The notes: generated from the sequence alone by a model not told the origin. Positions 36,439 to 45,965 are shown, counted from the first letter of the stretch. The stretch is 64,000 nt of DNA from Salipaludibacillus keqinensis (GCF_003226325.1 NZ_PDOD01000002.1:744001-808000), one strand, 5' to 3'. A program made the numbers and translations.

Positions 36439-37788
36439 TTACCCTATGATAATTCTTTCCGTCGGGTATTTGAAATGTGTTTTCTTCTCATTTGCTCGAA
36501 TGGAGAATAAGAAAGCGACAAGACCCACTCGTCCGATTAACATGAGCAACATTAGCGTTAATTGACTAGGAAGAGTGAGGTCTGGAGTAATTCCCATAGA
36601 TAATCCACACGTTCCAAAGGCAGAACTAGCTTCGAAAATGATCGCCATCAAAGCTACTTCGCTGCTACTCTCAAACGCCGAAATCAATATGATGGATGCA
36701 AACAGGCCTACTACAAATACCGACAGGACGATAAAAGCTTTTTGACGATCTTCCTGATGGATCTCTCTTCCGAAAACTTTCACATCACTTCTCCCTTGGG
36801 CAAAGCTTCGAATCGTTAAAAACATGACAGCCAACGTAGTTGTTCGTATACCCCCACCTACACTAGAAGGACTGGCGCCAATAATCATTAAACCAGATAT
36901 TAACAGCAAACTAGCTAACGTTAAATTGGAAACGTCCATCGTTGCGAGTCCGCCACTTCTCGCTGTTGCGGAATTAAACATGGAGAAGAATAATTGCTGA
37001 TGCCAAGTCATTCCATCGTAAAATTCCGTTCGTTCAATTAGCCACAACCCAATCATCCCTATGAAAAACACAATGAAATAAGTTGAAGTTGTGATCTTTG
37101 TAAATAAACTGAATCGGAAATTCGAATTTTTAGATGAAAAGTATTCTTTTAATTCCATTAATACCGGAAAGCCAATCGCACCGGCAAAGATAAGCAATAT
37201 ATTCACTAATTGAACAAAATAATCATCCACAAATGGGATTAACGATTCCCCAGTCACGTCAAAACCTGCATTGGTAAAGGCAGATAACGCACCAAAAGCT
37301 CCTTGATAAAAAGCTTCGAGAGTTGAATCGAAATAATTTAAATAATACGTTCCTAAAATAAAGGCTCCTATGAGTTCAATTCCTAATGCTACGAATAAAA
37401 TGCCTCTCATCAACTTCACTAGTCCTGCGAATGATATTTGGTTTTGGTCGACCATGATTAACATGCGTTGAGATAACGGAATTTTTTTACCTAAAACCAT
37501 CCAAACGAAAGTCCCCAGAGTCATTACTCCGATACCCCCTAGTTGAATCGCCATCGCTAGAAAGAAAATACCGATTGAACTATATGTTTCGGATACGTTT
37601 ACAACTGAAAGTCCTGTCACACTAACTGCACTAACTGAAGTAAACAATGCTTCAGAGTAAGAGACCGATACTCCATCCTGAGAGGACATAGGCAAGAAAA
37701 GAAGGACACTGAAGACTAACATAGCAGCAATATAAGAAAATACAATTATCTTAAAAGGACTTAAAATCTTTGACATCTTCATTTGCAT
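36439..37788 (-). CDS. ktrB: KtrB/TrkH-type K+ transporter membrane subunit
   Basis: This is the channel subunit of a Ktr-type potassium uptake system. The fourfold pore architecture is visible, each loop with its filter glycine: AVSVTGLSVV, AFTNAGFDV, ATARSGGLAT and AFGTCGLSMG. It also has the usual C-terminal IGRVGLVAFLFSI. I place the start at the ATG at 37788, eight bases after GGAGGG (449 residues). A regulatory RCK partner (KtrA/C) is not in the window. B. subtilis has no such gene next to sdhC, so this is a local insertion or rearrangement. K+ uptake is central to osmoadaptation. KtrB versus KtrD cannot be decided here. Confidence 0.9.
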   Translation of the reverse strand: MQMKMSKILSPFKIIVFSYIAAMLVFSVLLFLPMSSQDGVSVSYSEALFTSVSAVSVTGLSVVNVSETYSSIGIFFLAMAIQLGGIGVMTLGTFVWMVLGKKIPLSQRMLIMVDQNQISFAGLVKLMRGILFVALGIELIGAFILGTYYLNYFDSTLEAFYQGAFGALSAFTNAGFDVTGESLIPFVDDYFVQLVNILLIFAGAIGFPVLMELKEYFSSKNSNFRFSLFTKITTSTYFIVFFIGMIGLWLIERTEFYDGMTWHQQLFFSMFNSATARSGGLATMDVSNLTLASLLLISGLMIIGASPSSVGGGIRTTTLAVMFLTIRSFAQGRSDVKVFGREIHQEDRQKAFIVLSVFVVGLFASIILISAFESSSEVALMAIIFEASSAFGTCGLSMGITPDLTLPSQLTLMLLMLIGRVGLVAFLFSIRANEKKTHFKYPTERIIIG

Positions 37789-37968
37789 CTTTTCAACCCT
37801 CCAAGCAAAGTCGAAAATTAGTATACCATGGACTAACAAAGGATTCCATACAAGAATTGGAACTGTTAGTAAAAGAAAAGGAATTTTTTGCTTATATCAG
37901 CCAACCGCTCCTTTGTTTATGGTAAAATGGGATAAGAAAACTTGGACAAACAGCGAAGGATGAGATTG

Positions 37969-38406
37969 ATGCCAGAAAAATTAAATCATCAAGACGAAAC
38001 ACAACCCTCTCAAGTTCCAGCATTTAGCTATGATCTTATAAGACACGAGCTTATTCCTGAATTATTAGGTGAAGACGAAGGAAGGATATTATATTGGGCA
38101 GGTAAATCTTTAGCAAGAAAACAAATGGATCTTAATAAAAATATTAACCCTTATGACTTTTTCACCGAAGCCCATTGGGGATCCCTGCAAACTGTAAAAG
38201 AATCAAAAAGTGAGAGAATATATGAATTAGCTTCTTCTCACCAAGAAAATAAAAGACCTTTCACATTAGAAGCCGGCTTTCTCGCCCAATTTGTTGAAAT
38301 TGAAAAAGGAGTCGTTTCAGAATCTTCCTATGCGATCAAGCGTAACAAACCTCTCACCATTACTATTACAGTACGATGGGACAAAAAAGATCCTGCGAAT
38401 AGTTAA
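37969..38406 (+). CDS. yslB: YslB-like conserved protein (DUF2507)
   Basis: This 145-residue soluble protein matches B. subtilis YslB, which lies near sdhC. Conserved stretches are FSYDLIRHELIPELLGEDEG (about residue 17) and ILYWAGKSLARKQM (about 38). Its function is unknown; the family resembles small V4R/haem-NO-like sensory folds, but I would not assign a ligand. The ATG at 37969 follows AAGGATGAG. It is a single gene with a strong terminator. Confidence 0.87.
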   Translation: MPEKLNHQDETQPSQVPAFSYDLIRHELIPELLGEDEGRILYWAGKSLARKQMDLNKNINPYDFFTEAHWGSLQTVKESKSERIYELASSHQENKRPFTLEAGFLAQFVEIEKGVVSESSYAIKRNKPLTITITVRWDKKDPANS

Positions 38407-38415
38407 AGAGTACAT

Positions 38416-38456
38416 AAAAAGCACACTTCAAATACATTTTGAAGTGTGCTTTTTTA
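38416..38456. terminator. Terminator after yslB
   Basis: AAAAAGCACACTTCAAA and TTTGAAGTGTGCTTTTTT form a long perfect stem with A and T runs on the two sides. Confidence 0.95.
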
Positions 38457-38554
38457 TTTCACCCTTTTTATAACAGACTTCATCCGTTAAGACGCCCTAA
38501 ATGTTCGTCGCCCTTCTCCATTCACAATAATTTAAAAATGACGCTTGCCGCCTA

Positions 38555-38575
38555 ATAGTTTATCCTATAAACTAT
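38555..38575. promoter_or_regulatory. Palindromic operator candidate of the MarR-MMPL operon
   Basis: ATAGTTTAT and ATAAACTAT are perfect 9-base arms around CCT, 33 bases upstream of the regulator's GTG start. TTGCCG (38545-38550) and TATAAA (38566-38571) could be -35 and -10 with a short 15-base spacer, overlapping the palindrome. This is the expected site for autorepression by the MarR protein. Confidence 0.7.
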
Positions 38576-38607
38576 CTATAAGTTGAATGGATGAAAGGGG
38601 TCTGAAA

Positions 38608-39057
38608 GTGAATAGTACAAAAATGAATGAATTGATTGAACAATATGCCAATGTGTACTTGTTTGCTACAAAAAAAATCGAACACATTTTAGCTGAAAAG
38701 GTAATCCCTATGTCTGTAGAACAGTATGGAATTCTACGTGTGCTAGATATGAAAGGGGCAGCAACTGCCAAAGAGGTGGCTGAATATACAGGTGTGCATA
38801 AAAGTGCTGTGACAGCCAAAACGACACGACTTGAATCAAAAGGTCTTGTTAAACGAACGCAAAGTGATCAAGATCGACGACATATTAAAATAGAATTAAC
38901 GGAAGAAGGCAAAAAAATCTATGATCAATCAAAAGAAGCCATGGCTGAATTTATTGCCGTTTACTTCAAACAGCTTGAGGCTGATGAAGTAGAAAACTTC
39001 TTAAACGTTTATAAAAAGATTAATAAAATGCTTGAACAGGAGAACCAAACATTATGA
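38608..39057 (+). CDS. MarR-family regulator of the adjacent MMPL exporter
   Basis: This 149-residue winged-helix repressor has VIPMSVEQYGILRVLDMKG (about residue 31), the recognition helix region AKEVAEYTGVHKSAVTAKTT (about 53) and the wing KRTQSDQDRRHIKIELTEEG (about 82). The start is GTG at 38608, seven bases after AAGGGG. Its last codons overlap the MMPL start (ATGA), so both are translated together. MarR regulators paired with exporters usually respond to small amphipathic compounds; the inducer here is unknown. Confidence 0.9.
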   Translation: MNSTKMNELIEQYANVYLFATKKIEHILAEKVIPMSVEQYGILRVLDMKGAATAKEVAEYTGVHKSAVTAKTTRLESKGLVKRTQSDQDRRHIKIELTEEGKKIYDQSKEAMAEFIAVYFKQLEADEVENFLNVYKKINKMLEQENQTL

Positions 39058-41891
39058 GCCGTTATTATCGGTGGATTTATGCGTTGCCTATTATCTGGAT
39101 TGTTTGCGGTATCTGGCTGTTTATCATTAGCCCTGATATGGATCAACTCGTACGAGAGCAAGGACAGTTCTCCATTCCGGATGAATATTCTTCAGCTGTC
39201 ACTGAAGAGATACTAAAAGATAATGAAAGTACTTCTGGCGAATCGATTCTCGTTGTATATCATGATGAACAAGGAATCACAGAACTTCAAAAACAAGATG
39301 TTCACACTCAACTAGAATCTATAGGTACCGAAATTAAAGGGTTTCCTGTAGAGGAGGTCCTTAGTCCACTTGATTCTGAAGAACAGGAAGAATACTTAAT
39401 TAGCTCTGACGGAACCACTATGATGGCCCTCCTTACGATGGATATAAATCTGAATGACATCCCTCTCGTTAGAAACGACCTTGAAGAAGAGGTGGCTGTA
39501 GAGGGAATTGACCATTTTGTGAGCGGATCCTCTATTATTGAAGACGATGTAATCATCAGTTCAGAAGAAGGTTTAGCCAAAACAGAAATAATCACCGTCA
39601 TCTTTGTAGTGACGATCTTATTCCTTGTTTTCCGGTCATTTGCCGCTCCATTCATTCCATTAATAACCGTTGGTGCAACGTATTTTGTGACAGTTTCTAT
39701 CGTCGCCTTGTTGATCGATTCGTTTCAATTCCCTGTGTCAAACTTCACGCAAATTTTTATCGTTGCAATATTATTTGGAATTGGCACGGATTATTGCATT
39801 TTACTGTTAACTAGATTTAAAGAAGAATTGTATCATGGAGCAGACAGGTTAACAGCTATGATGCGAACTTATCGAGCCGTGGGTACTACAGTTTTTTCAA
39901 GCGCTTTAACTGGTTTTATTGGGTTTGCAGCAATCGGATTAGCGGATTTTGATTTATACCAGTCCGCAGTCGGGGTTGCCGTTGGAATCATTATCCTCAT
40001 AGCGGCTCTATGGATTTGGATTCCTGCTGCCATGTTATTATTAGGGGAAAAATTATTCTGGCCATCCAAAGCTGGATTAGAAGCTACCCAAAGCAAGTTA
40101 TGGGGAGTATTAGGTCGATTCTCCATTTACAAGCCTGGTTGGACGTTAATGCTACTCTCATTGGTTTTAATTCCTGCAGCACTCTTTTACGATCAAAAGC
40201 TTTCCTATAATTCTTTGGACGAAATTAGTAGCGATTATCCTTCTGTTCACGCTGTTGATCTTGTCTCTGAGAAGTTTGGAGAAGGTCACTCTTTTCCTGT
40301 AAATGTGGTTATAGAATCGGACGCTCCATGGGACCAACCTTCTATGATGCCTTATATTGAATTAATTAGTGCTGAACTAACCAAAATAGATTCTGTTGAA
40401 GAAGTACGCAGTGTAACCCGTCCTGAAGGGATCATTATTGAAGATTTTAGAATTCCAGTGATTGCAGAAAATTTAGCTGATGGTTTATCAGATATGGAAG
40501 AAGGTCTTGAAGGTCTCTACGACGCTCTCATCGAAATACACGATGATATCCGTGGTCAAGAGGACGACTTAGCTGACGCTTCAACAGGCGTTAATGAGTT
40601 AATGAATGGGACTGCTGATCTTCAAGAAGGTCAAGAACAGTTGGCCGATGCTGTTGACGAAACAAGCGAAGGGACAATAAATTCAGCAGAAGGACTTACT
40701 CAACTTAGAACTGAATTATCAACGATCAATGAGGGTATTGCCGAACAATTAGAAAGTAATTCACTTCCTGCAGAACTATCTCAATCGCTCTTGCCCTTTT
40801 CAAATGGAATTACAGAACTCACTGGGGGCTTCCAAGAAGTCGATGATGGTTTGAGAAGCCTAGCTGAAAATCAACGTTTACTTGCAGAAGAATTGAGAAC
40901 TCTTGCTACTGGCTTAGACGCATTGCAAAGCGGTCAAAGGGACATGGGGGAAGCTTTTGAAGGTATCCAAGGCGGGTATGATGAGTTAGCTGATGCCATG
41001 TTGGATTTAGCAGATGGAGTAGAAGAAATCCAACAAGGTCTTACAGATACTGAAGACATTTTAAATGAGATAGCAGAACAGCCCGTTCATCCTCTAGAAG
41101 GGTTTTTCGTTCCACAAGCTGTTTTTGACGACGGGGATATGGAAGATCTAATAGAATTATTCATGACACCTAATCAACAAGTCGCTTTATTTGAAGTTGT
41201 CCTAGCAGTTAACCCTTACAGTAATGAAGCCATTGAAATCGTTGAAGCAGTGGAAAGTCAACTGGCCAATGCTCTAGCAGGAACCGCGTTAGAAAATACT
41301 CGTTATTCCGTTGGTGGCCTCTCCGTCGTCAATCGTGATTTACAACAGATTTCTGATGAGGACTTTAATCGAACAGCGACTATTATGCTTTCAGGCATAT
41401 TTATAGTTCTTGTCATTCTTTTAAAGTCACTGGTCATGCCTATTTATATTATAGGTTCACTTATCCTCACCTACATCGCCTCAATGGCATTTACAGAACT
41501 AATCTTTGTGAGTGTATTAGGCTATTCAGGAATAAGTTGGGCCGTTCCATTTTTCGGTTTTGTTATGCTCATGGCATTGGGAGTAGACTATTCAATCTTT
41601 CTTATGGGACGTTTCGGAGAAAATATAAAGACACTTCCAGTAAAAGAGGCCCTCCTGTCTGCGATGAGGCAGATAGGGACAGTGATCCTTTCTGCTGCGA
41701 TTATTTTAGCCGGGACATTCGGAGCCATGATGCCATCTGGTGTTCTCTCCTTAGTTCAAATAGGCACACTTGTGCTAACAGGATTACTTCTGTACTCGTT
41801 AGTCATGCTCCCTCTGTTCGTACCTGTGATGGTTAGGATCTTTGGTGATAAAAACTGGCTTCCGTTTAAACGGCCCTACAAAGAAGAATAA
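39054..41891 (+). CDS. MMPL/RND-superfamily membrane transporter
   Basis: This 945-residue protein has the MMPL architecture: one N-terminal helix (about 6-27), an outer domain (30-175), five to six helices (180-380) with FGIGTDYCILLLTRFKEE (about 242-260), a second outer domain (about 390-775) and a second helix block (775-935) with the matching MALGVDYSIFLMGRFGE. The two GxDY motifs are the proton-relay Asp-Tyr pairs of MMPL proteins. The second outer domain contains a long coiled coil (about 470-675) rich in G-x-x-x-L repeats, like YhgE/Pip proteins. It probably exports lipids or amphipathic drugs across the membrane. It is cotranscribed with the marR gene and followed by a bidirectional terminator. 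Confidence 0.9.
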   Translation: MSRYYRWIYALPIIWIVCGIWLFIISPDMDQLVREQGQFSIPDEYSSAVTEEILKDNESTSGESILVVYHDEQGITELQKQDVHTQLESIGTEIKGFPVEEVLSPLDSEEQEEYLISSDGTTMMALLTMDINLNDIPLVRNDLEEEVAVEGIDHFVSGSSIIEDDVIISSEEGLAKTEIITVIFVVTILFLVFRSFAAPFIPLITVGATYFVTVSIVALLIDSFQFPVSNFTQIFIVAILFGIGTDYCILLLTRFKEELYHGADRLTAMMRTYRAVGTTVFSSALTGFIGFAAIGLADFDLYQSAVGVAVGIIILIAALWIWIPAAMLLLGEKLFWPSKAGLEATQSKLWGVLGRFSIYKPGWTLMLLSLVLIPAALFYDQKLSYNSLDEISSDYPSVHAVDLVSEKFGEGHSFPVNVVIESDAPWDQPSMMPYIELISAELTKIDSVEEVRSVTRPEGIIIEDFRIPVIAENLADGLSDMEEGLEGLYDALIEIHDDIRGQEDDLADASTGVNELMNGTADLQEGQEQLADAVDETSEGTINSAEGLTQLRTELSTINEGIAEQLESNSLPAELSQSLLPFSNGITELTGGFQEVDDGLRSLAENQRLLAEELRTLATGLDALQSGQRDMGEAFEGIQGGYDELADAMLDLADGVEEIQQGLTDTEDILNEIAEQPVHPLEGFFVPQAVFDDGDMEDLIELFMTPNQQVALFEVVLAVNPYSNEAIEIVEAVESQLANALAGTALENTRYSVGGLSVVNRDLQQISDEDFNRTATIMLSGIFIVLVILLKSLVMPIYIIGSLILTYIASMAFTELIFVSVLGYSGISWAVPFFGFVMLMALGVDYSIFLMGRFGENIKTLPVKEALLSAMRQIGTVILSAAIILAGTFGAMMPSGVLSLVQIGTLVLTGLLLYSLVMLPLFVPVMVRIFGDKNWLPFKRPYKEE

Positions 41892-41939
41892 TGCTTTAAA
41901 TAAAAACTACAGTTTAGAAGGTTGTCTTCATACAAGAGA

Positions 41940-41978
41940 AAAAGCTACACGGGAGAGTTTCTCCCATGTAGCTTTTTC
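41940..41978. terminator. Bidirectional terminator between MMPL gene and lysC
   Basis: AAAAAGCTACACGGGAGA and TCTCCCATGTAGCTTTTT pair around GTT with one mismatch; A and T runs flank the stem. It serves the convergent genes. Confidence 0.93.
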
Positions 41979-41991
41979 CGGCTTAGCTTTT

Positions 41992-43248
41992 CTATAAAGC
42001 AGCTTCTTTTACCTTATTAATCTTCTCTTTTTCATTATCATCTAATCCAAAGAACGCGTGTAATGCTTCAGCTGCTCGAACCATATCACCGTCAGGAACA
42101 ACAGTTGAAACGGCAATCTCAGACGTGCTAACCATTTTCACTTCAATTTCTTCTTTTCCTAATACTTTAAACATATCTGCTGCTACACCAGGATTAGATA
42201 CCATTCCAGAACCTACAATGGAAACTTTTGCTAAACTGCTCTCATGGCGTATGGTGCTATAACATAATGTTGGTTTGTTATCATGAAGGGCATCAATCGC
42301 CTTACCAAGATCAGACGTGTTAATTGTACAAGATACATTTAACCCGTGATCAGATGTCACTTGTTGAATAATGACATCTACATTAATGCCTTGATTTGCC
42401 AACAAAGAGAATAGGGTTGACATTGTATCATATTGATTAGGTAATCGTTCAATGGTGATTTTAGTTAACTTGTCTTCAAAAGCCAAGCCTCTTACGATTA
42501 AATTCTGTTCCATAGTTGCTTCCTCCTCGACAGTCGTTCCTTTTACTTCCTCCATGCTCGATCGAACGATCAGAGTCACTTGATGATTTTTGGCAAATTC
42601 TACAGCTCTCGGGTGCAGGACACCGGCTCCTAAATTAGCTAACTCTAGCATTTCATCGTAAGAGATACTATCTAGTTTTCGAGCTTTCTTTACATACCGA
42701 GGGTCTGCGGTGAAAACTCCTGTTACATCTGTGAAGATTGAACACGACTGTGCTTTTAGAGCTGCAGCCAATGCCACGGCAGTCGTATCAGAGCCACCTC
42801 GTCCTAGTGTCGTAATATCTCCGTTCTCACTTACCCCTTGGAAACCTGCTACAAGTACAGCTTTTCCTTCATCTAAGTGTTCTTGCACATTTACTGGATC
42901 GATATCTGTAATGCGTGCATCCTGATGGACATCTTCCGTTTTGATGCCTGCTTGCCAACCAGTTAATGATACAGCATCTACTCCGATTTCTTTCAATGCC
43001 ATAACTACGAGAGAGATTGTTACTTGTTCCCCTGTAGTGAGTAACATATCCATCTCTCGGGGGTCAGGATTATCTGTAATATCATTAGCTAATTCTACTA
43101 ATTTATCAGTAGACTTTCCCATAGCAGAAACGACGGTTACCACTTTTTTTCCTTCATCCATCTTGCGTTTTATTTTTTCTGCCACTCTCTTGATTTTTGT
43201 TACGTCACCTACAGATGTACCTCCGAATTTTTGGACAACCGTTGTCAC
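41992..43248 (-). CDS. lysC: Aspartokinase (LysC type)
   Basis: Aspartokinase phosphorylates aspartate, the first step to lysine, diaminopimelate, threonine and methionine (and to ectoine in halophiles). Signatures are VVQKFGGTSVGDVTKIKRVA at the start, GRGGSDTTAVALAAALKAQ (about 150) and two C-terminal ACT domains (about 262-335 and 340-405; SIVGSGMVSNPGVAADMF). The length of 418 is normal for the lysine-sensitive B. subtilis enzyme. An in-frame ATG at 42513 (residue 246) has its own GAGGAGG, so a separate beta subunit is probably made. A possible lysine riboswitch lies upstream. Confidence 0.96.
   Translation of the reverse strand: MTTVVQKFGGTSVGDVTKIKRVAEKIKRKMDEGKKVVTVVSAMGKSTDKLVELANDITDNPDPREMDMLLTTGEQVTISLVVMALKEIGVDAVSLTGWQAGIKTEDVHQDARITDIDPVNVQEHLDEGKAVLVAGFQGVSENGDITTLGRGGSDTTAVALAAALKAQSCSIFTDVTGVFTADPRYVKKARKLDSISYDEMLELANLGAGVLHPRAVEFAKNHQVTLIVRSSMEEVKGTTVEEEATMEQNLIVRGLAFEDKLTKITIERLPNQYDTMSTLFSLLANQGINVDVIIQQVTSDHGLNVSCTINTSDLGKAIDALHDNKPTLCYSTIRHESSLAKVSIVGSGMVSNPGVAADMFKVLGKEEIEVKMVSTSEIAVSTVVPDGDMVRAAEALHAFFGLDDNEKEKINKVKEAAL
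42511..42527 (-). promoter_or_regulatory. Internal ribosome binding site and start for the aspartokinase beta subunit
   Basis: Inside lysC the minus strand reads GAGGAGG, eight bases, then ATG (42513-42511) in the lysC frame; the product would start MEQNLIVRG and contain both ACT domains. B. subtilis lysC is known to make its beta subunit by such an in-frame internal start. Confidence 0.8.
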
Positions 43249-43649
43249 TATGAACGCCTCCTCAATTTTATACCGATCTATTTTATTTATATTGCTTCAT
43301 TCGTTGTAGAGAAGACCTCGAACATTTTCAAAATAGCAAAGTTTCAAAAGTCTTGAAATCACTTGAATGTTCCGATATTTCCGATTAGTAAAACTTCTTT
43401 AATTTAAAATAAGTTGATTCATTCACTTAGCTAAAGGATTAAGAGAATCGACAGGGAGACTTCATCTCACTGCCGAACTAATGTCTACTTCGGCGAAATC
43501 CACCAAGATAGAACCTTATCGTTCTTTTGTGCCTACTCTTAGTTTTCACTAGCTCTATCTAATTCAAGAGCCGAAGGACGAAATCTTTTTATTCAAACTC
43601 ATTCAATAGATTACCAAACGGTTCTTATCATCGCAACACTCATCTAGCG
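43249..43649. other. 401-base interval between uvrC and lysC
   Basis: It contains the possible L-box (43428-43562) and the lysC ribosome binding site. A TTTCAA/TTGAAA hairpin (about 43343-43359) lies between them but has no T run. No other gene or clear uvrC terminator is seen. Confidence 0.5.
43428..43562 (-). promoter_or_regulatory. Possible atypical or decayed lysine riboswitch upstream of lysC
   Basis: On the minus strand, in the right order, stand AGATAGAGCTA, AAGAGTAGGC, GGTGGATTTCGCCGAAG and CTGTCG. These resemble L-box core elements (AGATAGAGGTGCGA, AAGAGTATGC, GGGGAGCGTCGCCGAAG, CTGTCA). The closing element expected as GGAGxGCTAT reads CCTTTAGCTA, GCCGAA can instead pair with a nearby TTCGGC, and no clear terminator follows. 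B. subtilis lysC has an L-box here, which supports the call, but the element may be non-functional. Confidence 0.5.
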
Positions 43650-45431
43650 TCATTTCTTTTCTTCTTCGTCGATGATTCTCCTTAAGCTTTCAGCAACCGC
43701 CTGAGGTACCCCTACACGCTGAATTTCTTCTACTGACGCCTCTTTTAACCTTTTCAAAGAACCAAATTCCTTTAGTAGCAAGCGTTTTCTCTTTTCTCCA
43801 ATTCCGTCGACTTTATCTAAAATGGATTGAAACATATTCTTTTTACGTACGTTTCGATGAAAGCTGATAGCAAAGCGATGGACTTCATCTTGAATCCTTT
43901 GTAATAAATAGAACTCTTGACTCGTTTTCGATAATGCTACAACTTTCGGGGGATCTCCTATCATCAATGACGATGTACGGTGTTTCTCATCTTTAACCAA
44001 CCCACACACAGGAATCGTTAAATTTAATTCATCTTCTAAAATCTCTTGAGCTGCTGAAATTTGTCCTTTTCCCCCATCAATAACAATTAAGTCCGGCAAA
44101 GGAAGTTCTTCTTTTAAAAGTCTTAAATAGCGACGGCGCACCACTTCTCGCATCGACTCATAATCATCGGGCCCTTGGACCGTTTTGATTTTGTATTTAC
44201 GGTAATTCTTCTTATCTGGTTTACCGTCTACAAAGGAGACCATCGCTGAAACAGGGTCCACCCCTTGAATGTTAGAATTATCAAAAGCTTCGATTCGGTA
44301 GGGAGTATCGATGTTCATCGCTTGTCCTAATCGATCCACAGCATAGATTGTTTTTTGCTCATTTCGTTCGATCAGATCAAATTTTTCTTTCAAAGCGAAC
44401 TTAGCATTTTTCGTAGCTAATTGAATTAATTCCTTCTTTTGACCTTTTTTTGGTTGCACAGCTTTTATATTTAAAAATTGAGAAACCATGTCCACTTCGA
44501 TGTTTTCTGGAAGAAGAATTTCTGTCGGTTTTTTATGATGCTCTTCTAAGTAGAACTGACCTAGAAACGTATAGAAATCTTCTTCAGGATCTTGATAAGT
44601 GGGAAACAATGAGACATCACGTTCAATTAATTTACCTTGGCGCACAAAAAACACTTGGACACACATCCAACCTTTATCCACATAGTATGAAAACACATCA
44701 CGGTTGACTTGATCAGTTAATGTCATTTTCTGTTTTTCCATCACTGCTTCAATATGCTGAACTTGGTCTCTTAATTCTTTCGCACGCTCGAAATTCATTT
44801 CTTCAGAAGCTTTATACATCTTTTCAGTTAGTTGTTCTTTAACGGTTTGATGCCCCCCATTTAAAAACTTGGAGATTTCTGATACTAAACTGTCATTTCT
44901 TTCTTTTGTCACAGTGAATTCACAAGGTGCTAAACATTGTCCAATATGATAATACAAGCAAACTCTGTCGGGCAACGTTCGACATTTTCTCAACGGGTAC
45001 AATCGATCTAATAGTTTCTTCGTTTCGTTGGCAGCTTGCGCATTAGGATACGGTCCGAAGTATTTAGCGCCATCTTTTTTTACCTTTCTAGTCGTCAGTA
45101 ATCGGGGGTGCTCTTCTTTTGTAATTTTAAGAAAAGGATATGTTTTGTCATCTTTAAGCAAAATGTTATATCTTGGTTCATACTTCTTTATAAGATTCTG
45201 CTCTAAAACGAGCGCTTCTAGATCTGATGATGTAACGATATATTCAAAATCAGTGATCTCACTGACAAGTCTTTGTGTCTTTTTATCATGGGTTCCTCTG
45301 AAATAAGATCTGACCCGGTTCCGAAGAACTTTTGCTTTCCCAACATAGATAACAGTTTGATGTTTATTCTTCATTAAATAACAGCCTGGTTGAGCAGGTA
45401 CGAGCTGAATCTTTTCTTTTAATTCTTCCAT
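43650..45431 (-). CDS. uvrC: UvrABC excinuclease subunit C
   Basis: UvrC makes both incisions in nucleotide excision repair. Domains in order: N-terminal GIY-YIG nuclease ([20 protein letters not shown], about 11-90), UVR/UvrB-binding motif ([20 protein letters not shown], about 205), the RNase H-like C-terminal nuclease ([20 protein letters not shown] about 380 and [16 protein letters not shown] about 458) and tandem helix-hairpin-helix ([19 protein letters not shown], about 547). I use the ATG at 45431, seven bases after AAAGGAG, rather than the ATG six bases earlier, which is too close to the site. It follows trxA as in B. subtilis. Confidence 0.97.
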   Translation of the reverse strand: MEELKEKIQLVPAQPGCYLMKNKHQTVIYVGKAKVLRNRVRSYFRGTHDKKTQRLVSEITDFEYIVTSSDLEALVLEQNLIKKYEPRYNILLKDDKTYPFLKITKEEHPRLLTTRKVKKDGAKYFGPYPNAQAANETKKLLDRLYPLRKCRTLPDRVCLYYHIGQCLAPCEFTVTKERNDSLVSEISKFLNGGHQTVKEQLTEKMYKASEEMNFERAKELRDQVQHIEAVMEKQKMTLTDQVNRDVFSYYVDKGWMCVQVFFVRQGKLIERDVSLFPTYQDPEEDFYTFLGQFYLEEHHKKPTEILLPENIEVDMVSQFLNIKAVQPKKGQKKELIQLATKNAKFALKEKFDLIERNEQKTIYAVDRLGQAMNIDTPYRIEAFDNSNIQGVDPVSAMVSFVDGKPDKKNYRKYKIKTVQGPDDYESMREVVRRRYLRLLKEELPLPDLIVIDGGKGQISAAQEILEDELNLTIPVCGLVKDEKHRTSSLMIGDPPKVVALSKTSQEFYLLQRIQDEVHRFAISFHRNVRKKNMFQSILDKVDGIGEKRKRLLLKEFGSLKRLKEASVEEIQRVGVPQAVAESLRRIIDEEEKK

Positions 45432-45601
45432 CAACATGCTCCTTTAATCAACGATTGTATTTACTATAGCACGGTATTTTATCCTGTTTCCAGTATGAAG
45501 AGCATCAGATGTCCTTGAATGACAATTTTCAGCATGCACCTTAATTCACCCGTTCGTGGATCATTCTACATCAACACGCTTGTTTAATATATCCATCCAC
45601 T

Positions 45602-45638
45602 AAAAAAAGCTGACTGCCAACTAAGGCAATCAGCTTTC
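45602..45638 (-). terminator. Terminator after trxA
   Basis: On the minus strand AAAGCTGATTGCC and GGCAGTCAGCTTT pair around TTAGTT with one G-T pair and are followed by TTTT. It separates trxA from uvrC. Confidence 0.93.
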
Positions 45639-45650
45639 TTATTATGCGAT

Positions 45651-45965
45651 TTAAAGATGTTTGTTTAATGTGTCAGCTAAAGCTTCCTTAGGTTGGAAAC
45701 CAACCACTTGATCCACTACTTCACCGTCTTTTAGGACAAGTAGTGTAGGAATGCTCATTACTCCGAATTTACTAGCTGTTTCTTGATTTTCGTCCACATC
45801 AAGTTTAACAATCTTTACTTTATCGCCCATATCTCCATCTAATTCTTCAAGAACTGGAGCAATCATTTTACATGGCCCACACCAAGGTGCCCAAAAGTCC
45901 GCAAGAACGACCCCTTGATTTGTTTCAGTTGAAAAGTTTTGGTCTGTTACATTTACAATTGCCAT
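45651..45965 (-). CDS. trxA: Thioredoxin
   Basis: This 104-residue protein is the essential thioredoxin. The active site is [16 protein letters not shown] (Cys about 29 and 32), with the cis-proline loop [14 protein letters not shown] (about 70) and [10 protein letters not shown] near the end. The start ATG follows AGAGGAGGAA. It is monocistronic between etfA and uvrC. B. subtilis trxA has sigma-A and sigma-B promoters; a sigma-B-like site is listed. Confidence 0.98.
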   Translation of the reverse strand: MAIVNVTDQNFSTETNQGVVLADFWAPWCGPCKMIAPVLEELDGDMGDKVKIVKLDVDENQETASKFGVMSIPTLLVLKDGEVVDQVVGFQPKEALADTLNKHL

